Under the pieces are notes generated by a model that made no database searches, was not told where the DNA came from, and saw nothing but the letters and a program-made list of their open reading frames with translations. Position numbers and translations under genes: made by a program. From Hibiscus mutabilis (taxonomy: Eukaryota > Streptophyta > Magnoliopsida > Malvales > Malvaceae), in NCBI GenBank assembly GCA_019671005.1, contig CM033745.1:17040921-17104920 (forward strand): DNA of 64,000 nt. The letters are read 5' to 3'. This document shows positions 12,563-22,529 of this stretch, in pieces. The first letter of the stretch is position 1. Each line of letters begins with the position of its first letter.

Positions 12563-13943
12563 ATGGGAGGTGGAAATGCCCAAAAATCCAAGATGGCTCG
12601 TGAGAAGAACTTGGAAAAGCAGAAGGCCGCCTCCAAAGGTTTTGCAAACTTTCTCCTTTTTTTTAAAAAAAATAAAAATAATTGTCTTTTGATTAGATCT
12701 ATTATTGATCATAAGCTTTTCTTTGTTTTACTTTTGTTTTGATAGGAAGCCAGCTTAACACTAACAAGAAGGCCATGACCATCCAGGTAGTATTTTGGCT
12801 TACTCTGCTTTCACTTTTATTTCTTAAGATTTAACTGTTTTTTGCTCAATCTGTTATTTTTCCCAATAATTTTTGGGGGGTTTTGTTTCCTTATACATCT
12901 AGACCAAAATTCAGAATTTGGTTTGAATTTCTTTTAGCTATGTTGGCTGGTTCCTTTACTAAATTTCTTTGAAGCTTGTCTGGGTTAATATCCATTTCCT
13001 TGTAGTTGGCTTTTGTATCTCTATTTAAAACTTTTTTTTTTGCTTTACTGGTTCTTAGATTCAACTGTTTAGCTGCTGTAATTTATTGCCTGGATACGCT
13101 GCTTGAAATTATACTTGTGAATGTGATTGATTCTGTTATCACCTATCAATGCTAAGTTGTTAAATTTTGCTCGATTTTCATCTTTTTGAAAACCATGAGG
13201 AATCAACACTTGAGTTTAGAATATCCTGCATGAGCTATTGTATACTGTCGAATTTGATGTTAAGAATCTGTGTGTTTGTGTTTGCCTTCCTGGAAAAGAT
13301 TATTGCTGACACAAATTGTGGATGATTTTTATGAAAATTTATATCGCCGGATACTTTCTTATTCTTCGGTTTGTGTGGTGCATGGTGATAAAAGAAGACT
13401 CGCAGCATGATGGAATCTGGTTACTTGTTCTATCTTTTTGTCTTAGACTCAACAACCATTTCTTAACTGTGATTAGAGTTCCTCAAATAGGTTGTGAAGA
13501 TTTCAGAATTCTGCAAATCAAGCTTTTTTATACCTCTCCTGAACTTTTAGCTTTGTTTTTTGGTTCGGCTGTAGTTATTTTCGTTGATCGTTGATTGCAT
13601 GAAAGTGAAGCCAGTTTTTAGCTTTCAAATAGTCTCTCTTATATTTGATTTTTTGTTTAGTCACCGTATATTTAGTTCTATACTATTAAATTGAGTTGGT
13701 CGCATTTGATGAAGTCCATTGACATAACTGTTACTTGTGATTTGGTTGTTGTTCCCGTCATTGTTGGCCTTCCCATTGGTTAATCCGATATCATATCCGG
13801 TCGATCATGGTGGCTGAATACAGTGCAAGGTTTGCATGCAAACATTCATTTGTACTACAACAGAAGTGAAATGCTGGGAGCACGCTGAGGCAAAGCATCC
13901 TAAATCCGATCTATATGCATGTTTTCCTCATCTTAAAAAGTAG
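12563..13943 (+). CDS. Small C2H2 zinc-finger protein, At2g23090-like (78 aa)
   Basis: Three exons give an uninterrupted 78-aa protein: 12563-12638, 12746-12786 and 13824-13943 (stop TAG at 13941). All splice sites are GT-AG, with a split Gly codon at the first junction. The protein starts MGGGNAQKSKMAREKNLEKQ, a basic region resembling the 4F5/SERF-type N-terminus. It then has a zinc finger with ligands C40, C43, H59 and H64, and ends in FPHLKK. It matches the uncharacterised, highly conserved plant family represented by Arabidopsis At2g23090 in length and in motif order. The function of that family is not established to my knowledge. The second intron is about 1 kb and holds only spurious short ORFs. 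The upstream ATG at 12407 would add a Pro/Ser-rich stretch not typical of the family, so I chose 12563. Confidence 0.94.
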
Positions 13944-14723
13944 CTTACCGAACTCAATAACAAACTGGGGAAGTTGAGACGGCTTGTAGCATGCATCTTT
14001 CTTGTACCTTGGTTATGTATGAATTAGATCCTTAAAATCTCTTTCACAAGCCTGTAAGCTCCGCTCGCTCGAAGATTTTAATGTTGTAGTTGTCGTGTTG
14101 GTCATGTGTGTTGGACTTGATGCTTGCTTGTTGCTTGATTGGGATTATAATTAATGGGGTGAAGCTTGCATCATTCGTGTTTACCTTTTCCGTCTCTGTT
14201 TTCATTTTTACTTTTACTTGCATCTCATTGTCTTTGAACTGTAAATGAACGCTCGAGGAAATGCTTAAACTGAAAGCATGCAATGCACAGCCTTCAAAAC
14301 CCCAATTTTTAACGCCCATCTGAACACTCGAACTCTACGGATATAGATTATTTTATCATCCTTGTATCCCAATTTCGACATAGCCCCATATATGCCCTTG
14401 TAACACTAAACTGTAAGCAGAGGAATATATATATGAGGCTAAGTCGAAATTCGATAGGTTTTAAAAAATATATATATAATTATTTGTATTTAATCTATTA
14501 GTTGATTAATTCAGATTAAATACTGCATAGGTTTATTTTGGGACGATTTTCTCAATTCAATTTACTTCATTTATAATTTTAGGATTTGAATCTTTGATCT
14601 TACATCAAAGGTCTAATGTCTCATCTCATTAGATCGATTGGTTGATGGTGATCATTTTTTATTTTATCATTGGAAAAAGATCCAAACACCAATCCGGAAG
14701 CAGAAAAATATATAGGGGTGATT
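13944..14723. other. 3' flank of the zinc-finger gene
   Basis: Probable 3' UTR and terminator region followed by AT-rich spacer. A microsatellite-like ATATATATAT occurs near 14425-14480. No gene is supported. Confidence 0.5.
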
Positions 14724-14936
14724 TTAGGGTGAAGCACATTAAAATGAGACTATACAGAAATGTTTATAAAATTGGTAAGAATTTGTATCGATACGTACAT
14801 ATGCTTACAAAACATAAATGTTTACCGATTTTTATGTACTTATTATGTACCTACAAAAATCTTTACTGGTCGATATACAAATTCTTATCATTCTTATAAA
14901 CATTTTTATATAATCTTATTTTAACTGCTTCATGTT
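14724..14936. mobile_element. ~210-bp foldback MITE
   Basis: The left arm (about 14727-14790, TGAAGCACATTAAAATGAG onward) pairs with the reverse complement of the right arm (about 14870-14933, ending TTTTAACTGCTTCA). Both arms share AAATGTTTATAA and AAGAATTTGTAT. The element is too short to encode a protein. The target duplication is unclear. Confidence 0.7.
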
Positions 14937-15044
14937 AGAAAAACTCATATATGAGACAACGAATTCAATAAACAAAAGTGGAAGGACGTTACTGCAAAGG
15001 TCAGCATTTTGGACACAAACTAGCTAGGGCATAAGGAAAAAACT

Positions 15045-16025
15045 AACATCAGTGCATTCTATTTTGACCAAATTGACATTCAAAATTTTATATTTTATAA
15101 ACTAGCACTATTATAGTAAATTTGTTGTAAAAACATAGCGAGTTTAAATAAAATATTATTTTTTAGTTATTTTTAGAATTCGCCGTAGAATCACAACAAG
15201 TTCTAAAAATTTAAATTTTTTTTCGTGTTTTAACTTAATTAATCGTATTAATGAATGATTAGTAAATCCTAATTGAAACTCGTAGTGCATGCTAGGCGAG
15301 TTTAATTTTATTTCATTTTCGTCATTTAGTAAAAAAGTTTGATTTTAAAAAATTTAATTCAAACTTGCCCTGCATACTTGTGGTGTTCAAAAATACCCGA
15401 CCCGACTACCCGAACATAAATAACAAGGTACATATCCGGATTTTACCTAGGTTAGGTACCCGACCCGCCATTTTTCGGGTCAGGCTCGGTCACAAAATTA
15501 AAAAATTTTGGGTACCTGATTACCCAAGTACCGGGATATATTTGAAATTAATATTTTTTATATTCAATATATATATATTAAACTGATAAAAAATCATTAT
15601 TTTTTATATTAAACTAATAAATACATATTTTTATATTAAACTAATTAAATATTTTTATATTTAAAAAATACATATCTTTTATATTCGGGAGTATCTAAAT
15701 ACTCGATTTTGCGGGTACCTGACCAACACGGACCGGCTAAACCACTACTTGAAGATCAGGGTACCCGAATTTGAATAGCCCTACTGCATACACAATGAGT
15801 TCCAATTAAAAATCACTAATCATCCGTTAATGCGATTAATTAAATTAAAACAAAAAAAATTGAATTTTTTTAGAACTTGATGTGCTTTTACGACGAGTTT
15901 CAAAAAAATAAAAAAAATTGATTTAAACTCGTTGTACCTCTACAGTAAATTTATTGTTATAGTACTAGTTCGAGAAATATAAAATTTTTGGGTCCTACTT
16001 TGGTTAAAATAGGACTTATTGGTCG
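15045..16025. mobile_element. ~1-kb inverted-repeat element
   Basis: The left 270-310 bp (from TCTATTTTGACCAAATTG) is the diverged reverse complement of the right 250-300 bp (ending TTTGGTTAAAATAGGA). Shared blocks include AAAATTTTATATTT, the region around TAGTAAATTTGTTG, and GATTAGTAAATCCTAATTG. Its centre is occupied by a second, hAT-like MITE. The outer element has no coding sequence, and its exact ends and target duplication could not be fixed. Confidence 0.75.
15378..15783. mobile_element. hAT-type MITE nested in the 1-kb element, 406 bp
   Basis: It is flanked by perfect 8-bp duplications CTGCATAC at 15370-15377 and 15784-15791, the size made by hAT transposases. The left terminus TTGTGGTGTTCAAAAATACC and the reverse complement of the right terminus, TAGGGCTATTCAAATTCGGG, are imperfect inverted repeats like those of plant hAT elements. 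The body is rich in ACCCGACCCG-type sequence and AT tracts, with no transposase. Confidence 0.85.
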
Positions 16026-16644
16026 TAGATTTGTCTTTAAGCCACTAGCTAGAATTTCGAAGCTTTGAAGTCGACTGGTTGCACTTGCATGTAATTGGAA
16101 AGACACGTGGCGTTAAAAGAAAGGGAGAAGCGGTCGTGTCAAAAAAGTAATTAGCTAACGAGCCAGACTCACGGAGAGTATTCGAATATGTTCTTACACG
16201 ACAACCCTTCCTCTACGCGCTGGACCTTCACTATTTCATTTCTACTCGCTGCTAATGCTATATCTACTCATTTATTATATTAAATTAAACTTATAGCAAA
16301 ATTTCCCTCTTCCCCGGTTATATATAAAAAATGGAGGGAAATGCATTATCCGAGAATTAAATTTAATATTTGGTGTCAATTACGATCTTATATTAAGATA
16401 AAATTATTTGATGTTGTACTACGGTTCGTTTGATTTTTTTACCGTTAGTATTAGTTGTATAATATTACAACAAATTAAATGCAATGTTTTTTTATATAAT
16501 TCTTAAATTTTAAAAGAATATTAAATAATTTAATTGACATAATGCCAAAAAAATGTCTCTAACGTTTGATTAGATAGTTACTTTATTTCATGTTCTCTTT
16601 TTTTGAAACAATTTAATCATCAACATTTTATTTTAAACCAAAAT
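16026..16644. other. Spacer with an ABRE/G-box-like site
   Basis: No gene seen. GACACGTGGCG at 16102-16112 matches the G-box/ABRE core bound by plant bZIP factors. No adjacent reading frame tells whether it serves a promoter. Confidence 0.4.
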
Positions 16645-16917
16645 AGCCCTTTTGAAGATAAAAACTGTTAGTTAACTAATAGTAAATGACTTGAATGATG
16701 TGACAAATATATATAACATAATGATAATATACGCTGACATAACAATGTCATATAAAACAAAAGTATTGACTTAACAGAATGACACATTAGCCAAAAATTA
16801 AATTTATAAAATTATATAAAATATAAAATCAATTTTTATGTTGACATTAACATATCATTTTGCCAAATTATTTTAAGTTGTTTATTGTTAGTTGATTAAC
16901 AGTTTTCATTTATAAAT
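16645..16917. mobile_element. Truncated inverted-repeat MITE
   Basis: AAAACTGTTAGTTAACTAATAG near the left side pairs with TTGTTAGTTGATTAACAGTTTT near the right (about 16878-16906). The right terminus expected from the left arm, a CAAAAGGGCTATTTT type end, is missing, and the LTR of the Gypsy-like element begins at about 16918. The LTR insertion probably cut it. Confidence 0.55.
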
Positions 16918-17305
16918 GGATATTGCAACACGTACGAACCATAATACGCAAGATCGCTCGCGAGTTATGGGATACCTTTGCAACCTACGGCGAACAAACA
17001 AAACAGTGAGTGACATCACTCCTCGCCTGATGGTCATGTGGCTTCACACGTGCCCACTACGAATGACAAGGAGAACCTAGGACGTCAAATCATAGCCAGT
17101 CTCATTAACGTGCCATGACCACCCTATCATGACATATGTCCGAGCAGTATAAAATTGGACATGCAATAAGAGGGAGCTAGGATCCTCCATTCCGAACATC
17201 ATAACCACATAGAAAACAAGGGCACACATGGGTTCTGACCCATAACAACCATCACAGCCATCATCGAACCACCGTCTCCAGACCTTGGTCATTTTGGCCA
17301 TTAAC
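16918..17305 (+). mobile_element. 5' LTR of a non-autonomous Gypsy-like element
   Basis: The last 140 bp match 50164-50283: both share TTCCGAACATCATAACCACA, ATAGAAAACAAGG, CCGTCTCCAGACCTT/CCATCTCCAGACCTT and CATTTTGGCCAT. Directly after it comes TTGGTGCTGTGAGCGTGGAG, which resembles the tRNA-primed sites following Gypsy-type LTRs. The left boundary (TGGATATTGCAACACG) is inferred from the point where the neighbouring MITE is cut. The element as a whole spans roughly 16918-50283 once the three Copia insertions are included. Confidence 0.65.
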
Positions 17306-17865
17306 TATTGGTGCTGTGAGCGTGGAGTCTTCACCTTTCAGTCTGACTCTTGGGGAACGATGTAGAACGATCATCAGTAGAAGAGATCATGAAAGAGTAC
17401 ATGCATGTAATAAAAGACCTAGTAGCATGTAGAGGTTCGAATGAGAGGTGTAAAGCCAAGAGCACCATAAGTAACCGCAGGGAGCGGGCGGTAGGAAGTC
17501 CAAATGAGGGATGAAAGGAGCCCTCATAGCCTATCTGCTGAAAGAAAGGAAGTGATACATGCCGATGAAATTCGAAGTTGCAAAGCTCTGAGTTTTATCC
17601 GTTACTCTCGTAACTTCCCTATTGGCTTGAGGAGCGAGCAAGGTTGGCGCCCGATGTGAAGCTGTAGAATGTATAGCAGCTAAGCACGATAGTAAAGACA
17701 GAAAAGAGTAAAAACTTGTCACAAAAAGGAGACACACCAAACATGTGAAGGTATGATATAACTTATATTTTTCAATATACACTTCACTTTCACCTTTTGT
17801 CATTTTGCACACTCTATGCCACATTACATTGAATAATATATGATTATTTTGATAAACAAATGATT
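17306..17865 (+). other. Untranslated/gag-remnant region of the Gypsy-like element
   Basis: The region follows the primer-site-like sequence. Short + strand readings with basic and acidic residues (around 17380-17480) could be a ruined gag, but I recognise no motif and no frame stays open. The region ends where the 96-bp array starts. Confidence 0.4.
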
Positions 17866-18707
17866 ATTTGAGCGCATGCCGCTTTTAAGAAATGCTTATA
17901 ATAGGAATCAGCTCAACGGCTGCCGCTTTTGAAGTAAGAGAGCTAAAGCAAACAAAGGATCGTTTGAGCGTCTGCCGCTTTTAAGAAGCATGCATAATAG
18001 GAATCAGCTCAACGGTCATCGATTTTGAAGCAAGCGAGCTAAAGCAAACAAAGGATCGTTTGAGCGTTTGCCGCTTTTAAGAAGCGTGTATAATAGGAAT
18101 CAGCTCAACGGTCACTGCTTCCAAAGTAAGCGAGATAAAACAAATAAAGGATCGTCTGAGCATTTGCCGCTTTTAAGAAGCGTGCATAACAAGAATCAAC
18201 TTAACAATCGCTGCTTCTGAAGCAAGCGGGCTAAAACAAACAAAGGGTCGTTTGAGCATTTGTCGCTTTTAAGAAGCGTCCATAACAAGAATCAGCTCAA
18301 TAGTTGCCACTTCTAAAGCAAGCGAGCTAAAGCAAACAAAGGATTGTCTGAACGTCCATCGCTTTTAAGAAGCGTGCATAATAAGAATCAGCTCAATGGT
18401 CACTACTTCCGAAGCAAGCGAGCTAAAACAAACAAAAGATTGTTTAAGCGTTCGCTGCTTTTAAGAAGCGTGCATAAAAAGAATCATCTCAAAGGTCACC
18501 ACTTCCAAAGCAAGTAAGCTAAAACAAGCAAAGGATCGTCTGAGCATCCGCCGCTTTTAAGAAGTGTGCATAACAGGAATCATCTCAACGATTGTTGCTT
18601 TTGAAGCAAGCGAGCTAAAGCAAACAAAAGATCGCCTGAGCGTCTGTCGCTTTTAAGAAGCGTGCATAACAAGAATCAGCTCAATGGTCGTCACTTCTGA
18701 AGCAAGC
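17866..18707. repeat. Exact 96-bp tandem array, nine units
   Basis: The block GCTTTTAAGA recurs at 17881, 17977, 18073, 18169, 18265, 18361, 18457, 18553 and 18649: eight successive spacings of exactly 96 bp although bases differ between units. Each unit carries two hairpin-forming palindromes, CGCTTTTAAGAAGCG and GCTTCTGAAGC. The array is cut by Copia A at 18708 and resumes after it at 28683. All + frames contain stops, so it is not coding now. Confidence 0.95.
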
Positions 18708-19976
18708 TGTTGAGGGGATCAATCGATGTGTAATTGGCCAAGAGGGGGTGAATTGGCTTTTTGCAATCGGAATGAGCAAATTGAAAAGATAAAAATTGTA
18801 GACAAGACATTTATAGTGGTTCAAGCTTTGAACAAGCTCTACGTCCACTACCTTAGCTCCCAATAAGGATTTGGAACCAATATCCACTAGATATTCTTCC
18901 CCTTTTCTAGGCTTATGAGGAAACCTTTACAAATTGACTAATCTTTCTACCCAAAGATTAACCAAGACTTTCTATTTACAAATAAGAAATGGCAAACTTA
19001 AAAATATCTCTCACAAGATTGATTTGTTGCCCAATTACAAACAAACTCTCCCCAAACTTGAAAGAAATGTATACAATAAAAATTACAACAAGTGGGGTAC
19101 AAGAATTTGACTCTATAAGCTCAAGGGTTTAGATATATCTGGGATGCTGCAAATAATTTAAATAGTTGTTGTTGAGGCTTTGGAGGCTTGCTTTTATACC
19201 TTCTCATTGATTTCTAGCCGTTTGGGTGGTTGCCATCATAAATATAGCCGTTGGGCTGTATTTTTCCCGTAATAAATGCTCAACAGCAACCAACCGTATC
19301 GATACGCAGGAAACTGTATCGGTACAAACTTGAAAAATATAAAGAGCCGTTGTGCAGGTAAAACAAAGAGTGTATTGATATACGAGAAAGCGTATCAGTA
19401 CGATCTCAGTGTAAAACAAGGGGTGTATCAAAAACGAGCAAGGCCGTATCGATACAATTTTGCTCACGGGTTAACTGATTTTCAAAATTACATGTTCCCA
19501 ATAACTGACAAGGCAACGTTCGAATCATAAATAAAAATATTTGAAAAATCTCAACAACTGTTTCTATACGCAAGTAGTCGTATCGGTACATTGTTCTTAA
19601 ATCTTAAACTCAGTATGAAGACCGTATCGAAACGGATGACACCGTATCGAAACGTCTGAGTAAAAACCTTAGCCCATATAAAGGTCGTATCAATGCGGAA
19701 GGAACTGTATCGAAACACTTTCTTACAGTGGCCTTTTAAGTTAAGCTCGTATCGAAACGCTCGGGGGCGTATTGATACGACTGGGGCGTAAAAGTTGAGT
19801 TTGGCTTTAAAAACACTTAGAAAAATTTACGGGGTTTAAGTTTTTAACTTTGAATGATTTTGTACTTGAAAAATTCTTGTCAATTGTGAGTCTTTGAGAT
19901 ACTTAAAAATTTATTTTCTTTTACAAATAGGTTTTTAAACAATTTTTTATATCAAAAATCAAACTTTGGTTTTACA
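18708..19976 (-). repeat. 3' LTR of Copia A
   Basis: It begins TG and ends CA and matches 27367-28682. It contains seven GTATCGATAC-type motif pairs (19296-19778), a TATAAAAG box on the - strand (19192-19199), and between them CCCAACGGCTA (19245-19255, -). One motif pair and its surroundings, present in the 5' LTR near 28144-28174, are deleted here. Confidence 0.95.
19296..19778. promoter_or_regulatory. Paired-palindrome array in the Copia A 3' LTR
   Basis: Seven pairs of 10-bp motifs related to GTATCGATAC occur here, for example GTATCGATAC at 19296 and GTATCGGTAC 20 bp further on. Spacers between the two motifs of a pair are 10 bp in six pairs and 11 bp in one. The array lies upstream of the LTR TATA box with 97 bp between array edge and TATA. 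Confidence 0.85.
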
Positions 19977-19997
19977 ATCCCCCCTTTTTGATATAAC
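19977..19997 (-). other. Polypurine tract of Copia A
   Basis: On the - strand the sequence just inside the 3' LTR reads AAAAAGGGGGGAT, a purine run ending at the LTR. This is the usual primer for plus-strand DNA synthesis in LTR retrotransposons. Confidence 0.8.
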
Positions 19998-20337
19998 AAA
20001 ACCAAGTTAAATTTTTAAGTCTTTTTGAAAAAAACTCCCCCTTACTTTAAGATAGGTTTTAAAAGCGTTTTTGAAAATTTAAGCTATTTCTTCTCCCCTT
20101 TTTGTTAGATCAAAATCAATGATAATAAAGGACAGAAACAAGAAATATAACAATGAAGAATAAATCAAAGCATAATCAAAGCAACATAATTATCATTTAA
20201 AGTGCAAAGCAACATAATCCAAATCCAACTTAAAGCTAAAAAACAAACTAAAATCAAAGCATAGGTTCATAGAGTAAATAACATAGGTGCATAAAAATAA
20301 AAAGCCTAATATGACATTTATGCAATGCAATGTATGT

Positions 20338-21518
20338 CTATGGAGCATCCTCATCATCCTCGTCCTCTTGATCTTCATCTTCGTCATGGGTTTGAGTAGC
20401 CTGAGATTGTCTCTATTCCCTATAGAAAGCTGTGAGAGATATGTCAATCGAACCTTGTTGGCTTTCAATTGCTTGAACTCGATCCTCTAAGGAAGTGAAT
20501 CGAATATTAATGGTCGCAAACCATTCATTCATGGTTGTCTTCAATGAGGTCATAGAGGTGTTCAATATAGTGAATTGCTCATTGAGATAAGCCATGAGAG
20601 CATCCATAGCCGGTGGAGCTACCGAGCTTGAGGAGTGGCTTGTGGAAAAGCTTCCGGTACTTCAGGGATTGCATCATGTGGAAGCTCGTCGAGATGTAGC
20701 CAGTCACCATTGAAATAGTGAAACTTTACACGAAAAAGAGAGCGCTCATCAATGGGATCTGTAAGAGACTCGGGAAAGTCTTGCGAGCAATCGATCTCCA
20801 ATTGAGTAAACAAGTAACTCAATGTTGTCCCATAAGTGAAGGATGAAGCTAGAGAGGTGTGGCGATGTTGGATGAGGTAAACTAGCTCCGCGAACATTAT
20901 TTGAGCAAGATTGGGCTGCTTCTCTTCACGAAAACATCTAATCCAAAAGTCGTCCACTTGTCGGATAGTGGAAAAATTTCCCCCGGATGGCCAAAACCAC
21001 CAAGTGATCATTAAGTGTAAGATGTGATCGTGAGCATCAAGAATAGTGATAGAACCGCCAAGAACATGTCCTATGGAGTTCTCATCGACTATTCCCTCAT
21101 CTTCTATCCCAAAAACATTGACTAGGGTTTGAACATCAATGCAAAATTTCTTCCCCATTAAGAATGACTCAATAGCAATGACCTTAGAACAGTCTTCGTT
21201 AGGGATACACCGGGCATTAGCAAAGAAAATCAAAACAAGGTTATGGTATAAAATCCCGAGGATAGTCAAAAATTGAATGAAATTCCAACGTCTCAAAAGA
21301 TGAAGATATTTAAACTTGAAACGTTCAGAGTTTAAAAATAGAATAGATGTTACTCTTTCGCGACGAATTTTGTAGTTCTAATATTGCTTGAAGTGATTTA
21401 AAGCCGTTGGGGTCGAAGAGCTTTTTTGATAGATAACGCTAAGGTTGAGACGAGCTGAATTGTCTTCGTTTGAAGACTCACCAACCTCAGTTGTTCTAGC
21501 TCTCTTTCTTGGTGCCAT
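20338..21518 (-). pseudogene. Copia A ORF3: nuclear-type protein gene downstream of pol
   Basis: The gene starts ATG at 21518 with MAPRKRART, a probable nuclear localisation signal. It runs through HFKQY-stop-NYKIRRERV (TAG near 21376), then a globular domain with VIAIESFLMGKK, VFGIEDEGIVDE, LMITWWFWPSGG, STIRQVDDFWIR and SSFTYGTTLSYLF. A coiled-coil segment follows (LDALMAYL...SLEDRVQAIE, about 20606-20430), then an acidic tail HDEDEDQEDEDDEDAP ending at 20338. A frameshift near 20610 and a TAG before the acidic tail break it. The globular part resembles the putative plant transposon protein domain family and is clearly homologous to Copia B ORF3 and to 57500-58630 (-). Its function is unknown. 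It occupies the place of the env-like ORF of SIRE elements, but I see no membrane segment or signal peptide. Confidence 0.85.
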
Positions 21519-21525
21519 AGATAAT

Positions 21526-21856
21526 CTGAAAACAACTTTAAGGCACAAAACAATGTATGCATAAATCATCATATTCGATCCAATATTCAATCCAATAATT
21601 CAAGGTATTGCTTAAGAAATAAAATATATAGTTTAAAAACATATACAAGTATAAAATATAATTTTGGTAAAAAGAATTTCAAAAAAATTAGAAAAAGTAT
21701 ACGGTACAATTTTATATTCGAATGAAAATTTTTGGATTTATGAAAAATTTTCACAAAAACTTGAAAAACCATAGTATGTATATGTATACAACACAAAAAC
21801 TAAGTAAAAACAATATAGAAATCAAAACAAAATTAAAAAGAAAAAGGGTTTTATAC
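21526..21856 (-). other. 5' UTR intron of Copia A ORF3
   Basis: On the - strand the donor CTTCAAG|GTATAAAA lies at 21856 and the acceptor GTTTTCAG|ATTATCTATG at 21526, seven bases before the ATG. Length 331 bp. Copia B has the equivalent intron (338 bp) with the same donor GTATAAA and acceptor TTTCAG. A retained intron in a retrotransposon suggests that this transcript is separate from the genomic RNA, or that the genomic RNA is not spliced. Confidence 0.8.
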
Positions 21857-21991
21857 CTTGAAGTTGGGATTATGGATGAATGAGTGGATGATGATGCGCC
21901 AAATTGATAAGATAGCAAAGATTTGTTTTGAAGAGTAAAAATCCTCAAAGAATTTGAAGATTTGTGTGCGAAATCAAGAGGATTTGATAGG

Positions 21992-22294
21992 ATTTTATAG
22001 ATGAGAAATTAGGGTTTTTGAGAGAAAAAGGTGTTTGAATTTAGTGTAAAGTTAAAAACCCATTTAAAGACTCATTTAAGGATTTGTGTCTGCGCATACC
22101 GATACGCCATGTGGTATATCGATACAGGTGTAATGAAACACCAGTACCATTTCGATACGAACTCAACTGTATTGAAACCTGTTCTTGAACCCGTATCGAT
22201 ATGGTCAGACCCGTATCGATACACTTGTGCTGAGAAATACAATCTGGGTTGAGACAAGAATGGTCTATCGAAACACCTTCACCCATTTCGATAC
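21992..22294 (-). promoter_or_regulatory. ORF3 promoter of Copia A: TATA box and motif array
   Basis: A TATAAAAT box on the - strand occupies 21992-21999. Upstream, at 22096-22294, lie four pairs of GTATCGATAC-like 10-mers, each pair with a 10-bp spacer. The distance from array edge to TATA is 97 bp, as in the LTR promoters. The leader then runs to the intron donor at 21856. The region lies between the end of pol and ORF3, so it serves ORF3. Confidence 0.75.
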
Positions 22295-22529
22295 GGATAA
22301 CCCAGAAAATGCATTTTGGACCAAAAGTTTGTCAAAATTTTGGTTTTATTCGAACCGAAATGCATGTTGATGATATGTGAACAACATATATGGTCTAACA
22401 TGGATACATACTCCCTCTAGCAACAAGCATAGATGCATCAAGAAGCAAAATCACACATGCATATTAATCAATAGAATTCAAGAAATTTTTGACCTTAAAG
22501 GGCTCTAAAGGGTCAAGAGAGGCTAGTTA

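Noticed and set aside
13316..13594. 92-aa ORF on the + strand
   Set aside because: Lies within the long second intron of the zinc-finger gene; T-rich and without motifs.
14787..14800. GTATCGATAC at about 14787
   Set aside because: A single palindrome without a partner at 10 bp, inside a MITE arm. Likely chance.
14642..14899. 85-aa ORF rich in Tyr and Lys
   Set aside because: Lies across the arms of a foldback MITE and is explained by its AT-rich sequence.
17866..18707. CRISPR-like regular array
   Set aside because: The whole 96-bp unit repeats, without unique spacers, in a plant nuclear context within a retroelement.
20619..21296. ORF3 as a retroviral-type envelope gene
   Set aside because: SIRE elements can carry env-like ORFs here, but no signal peptide, transmembrane segment or cleavage site is visible, and the protein matches a stand-alone plant gene family.
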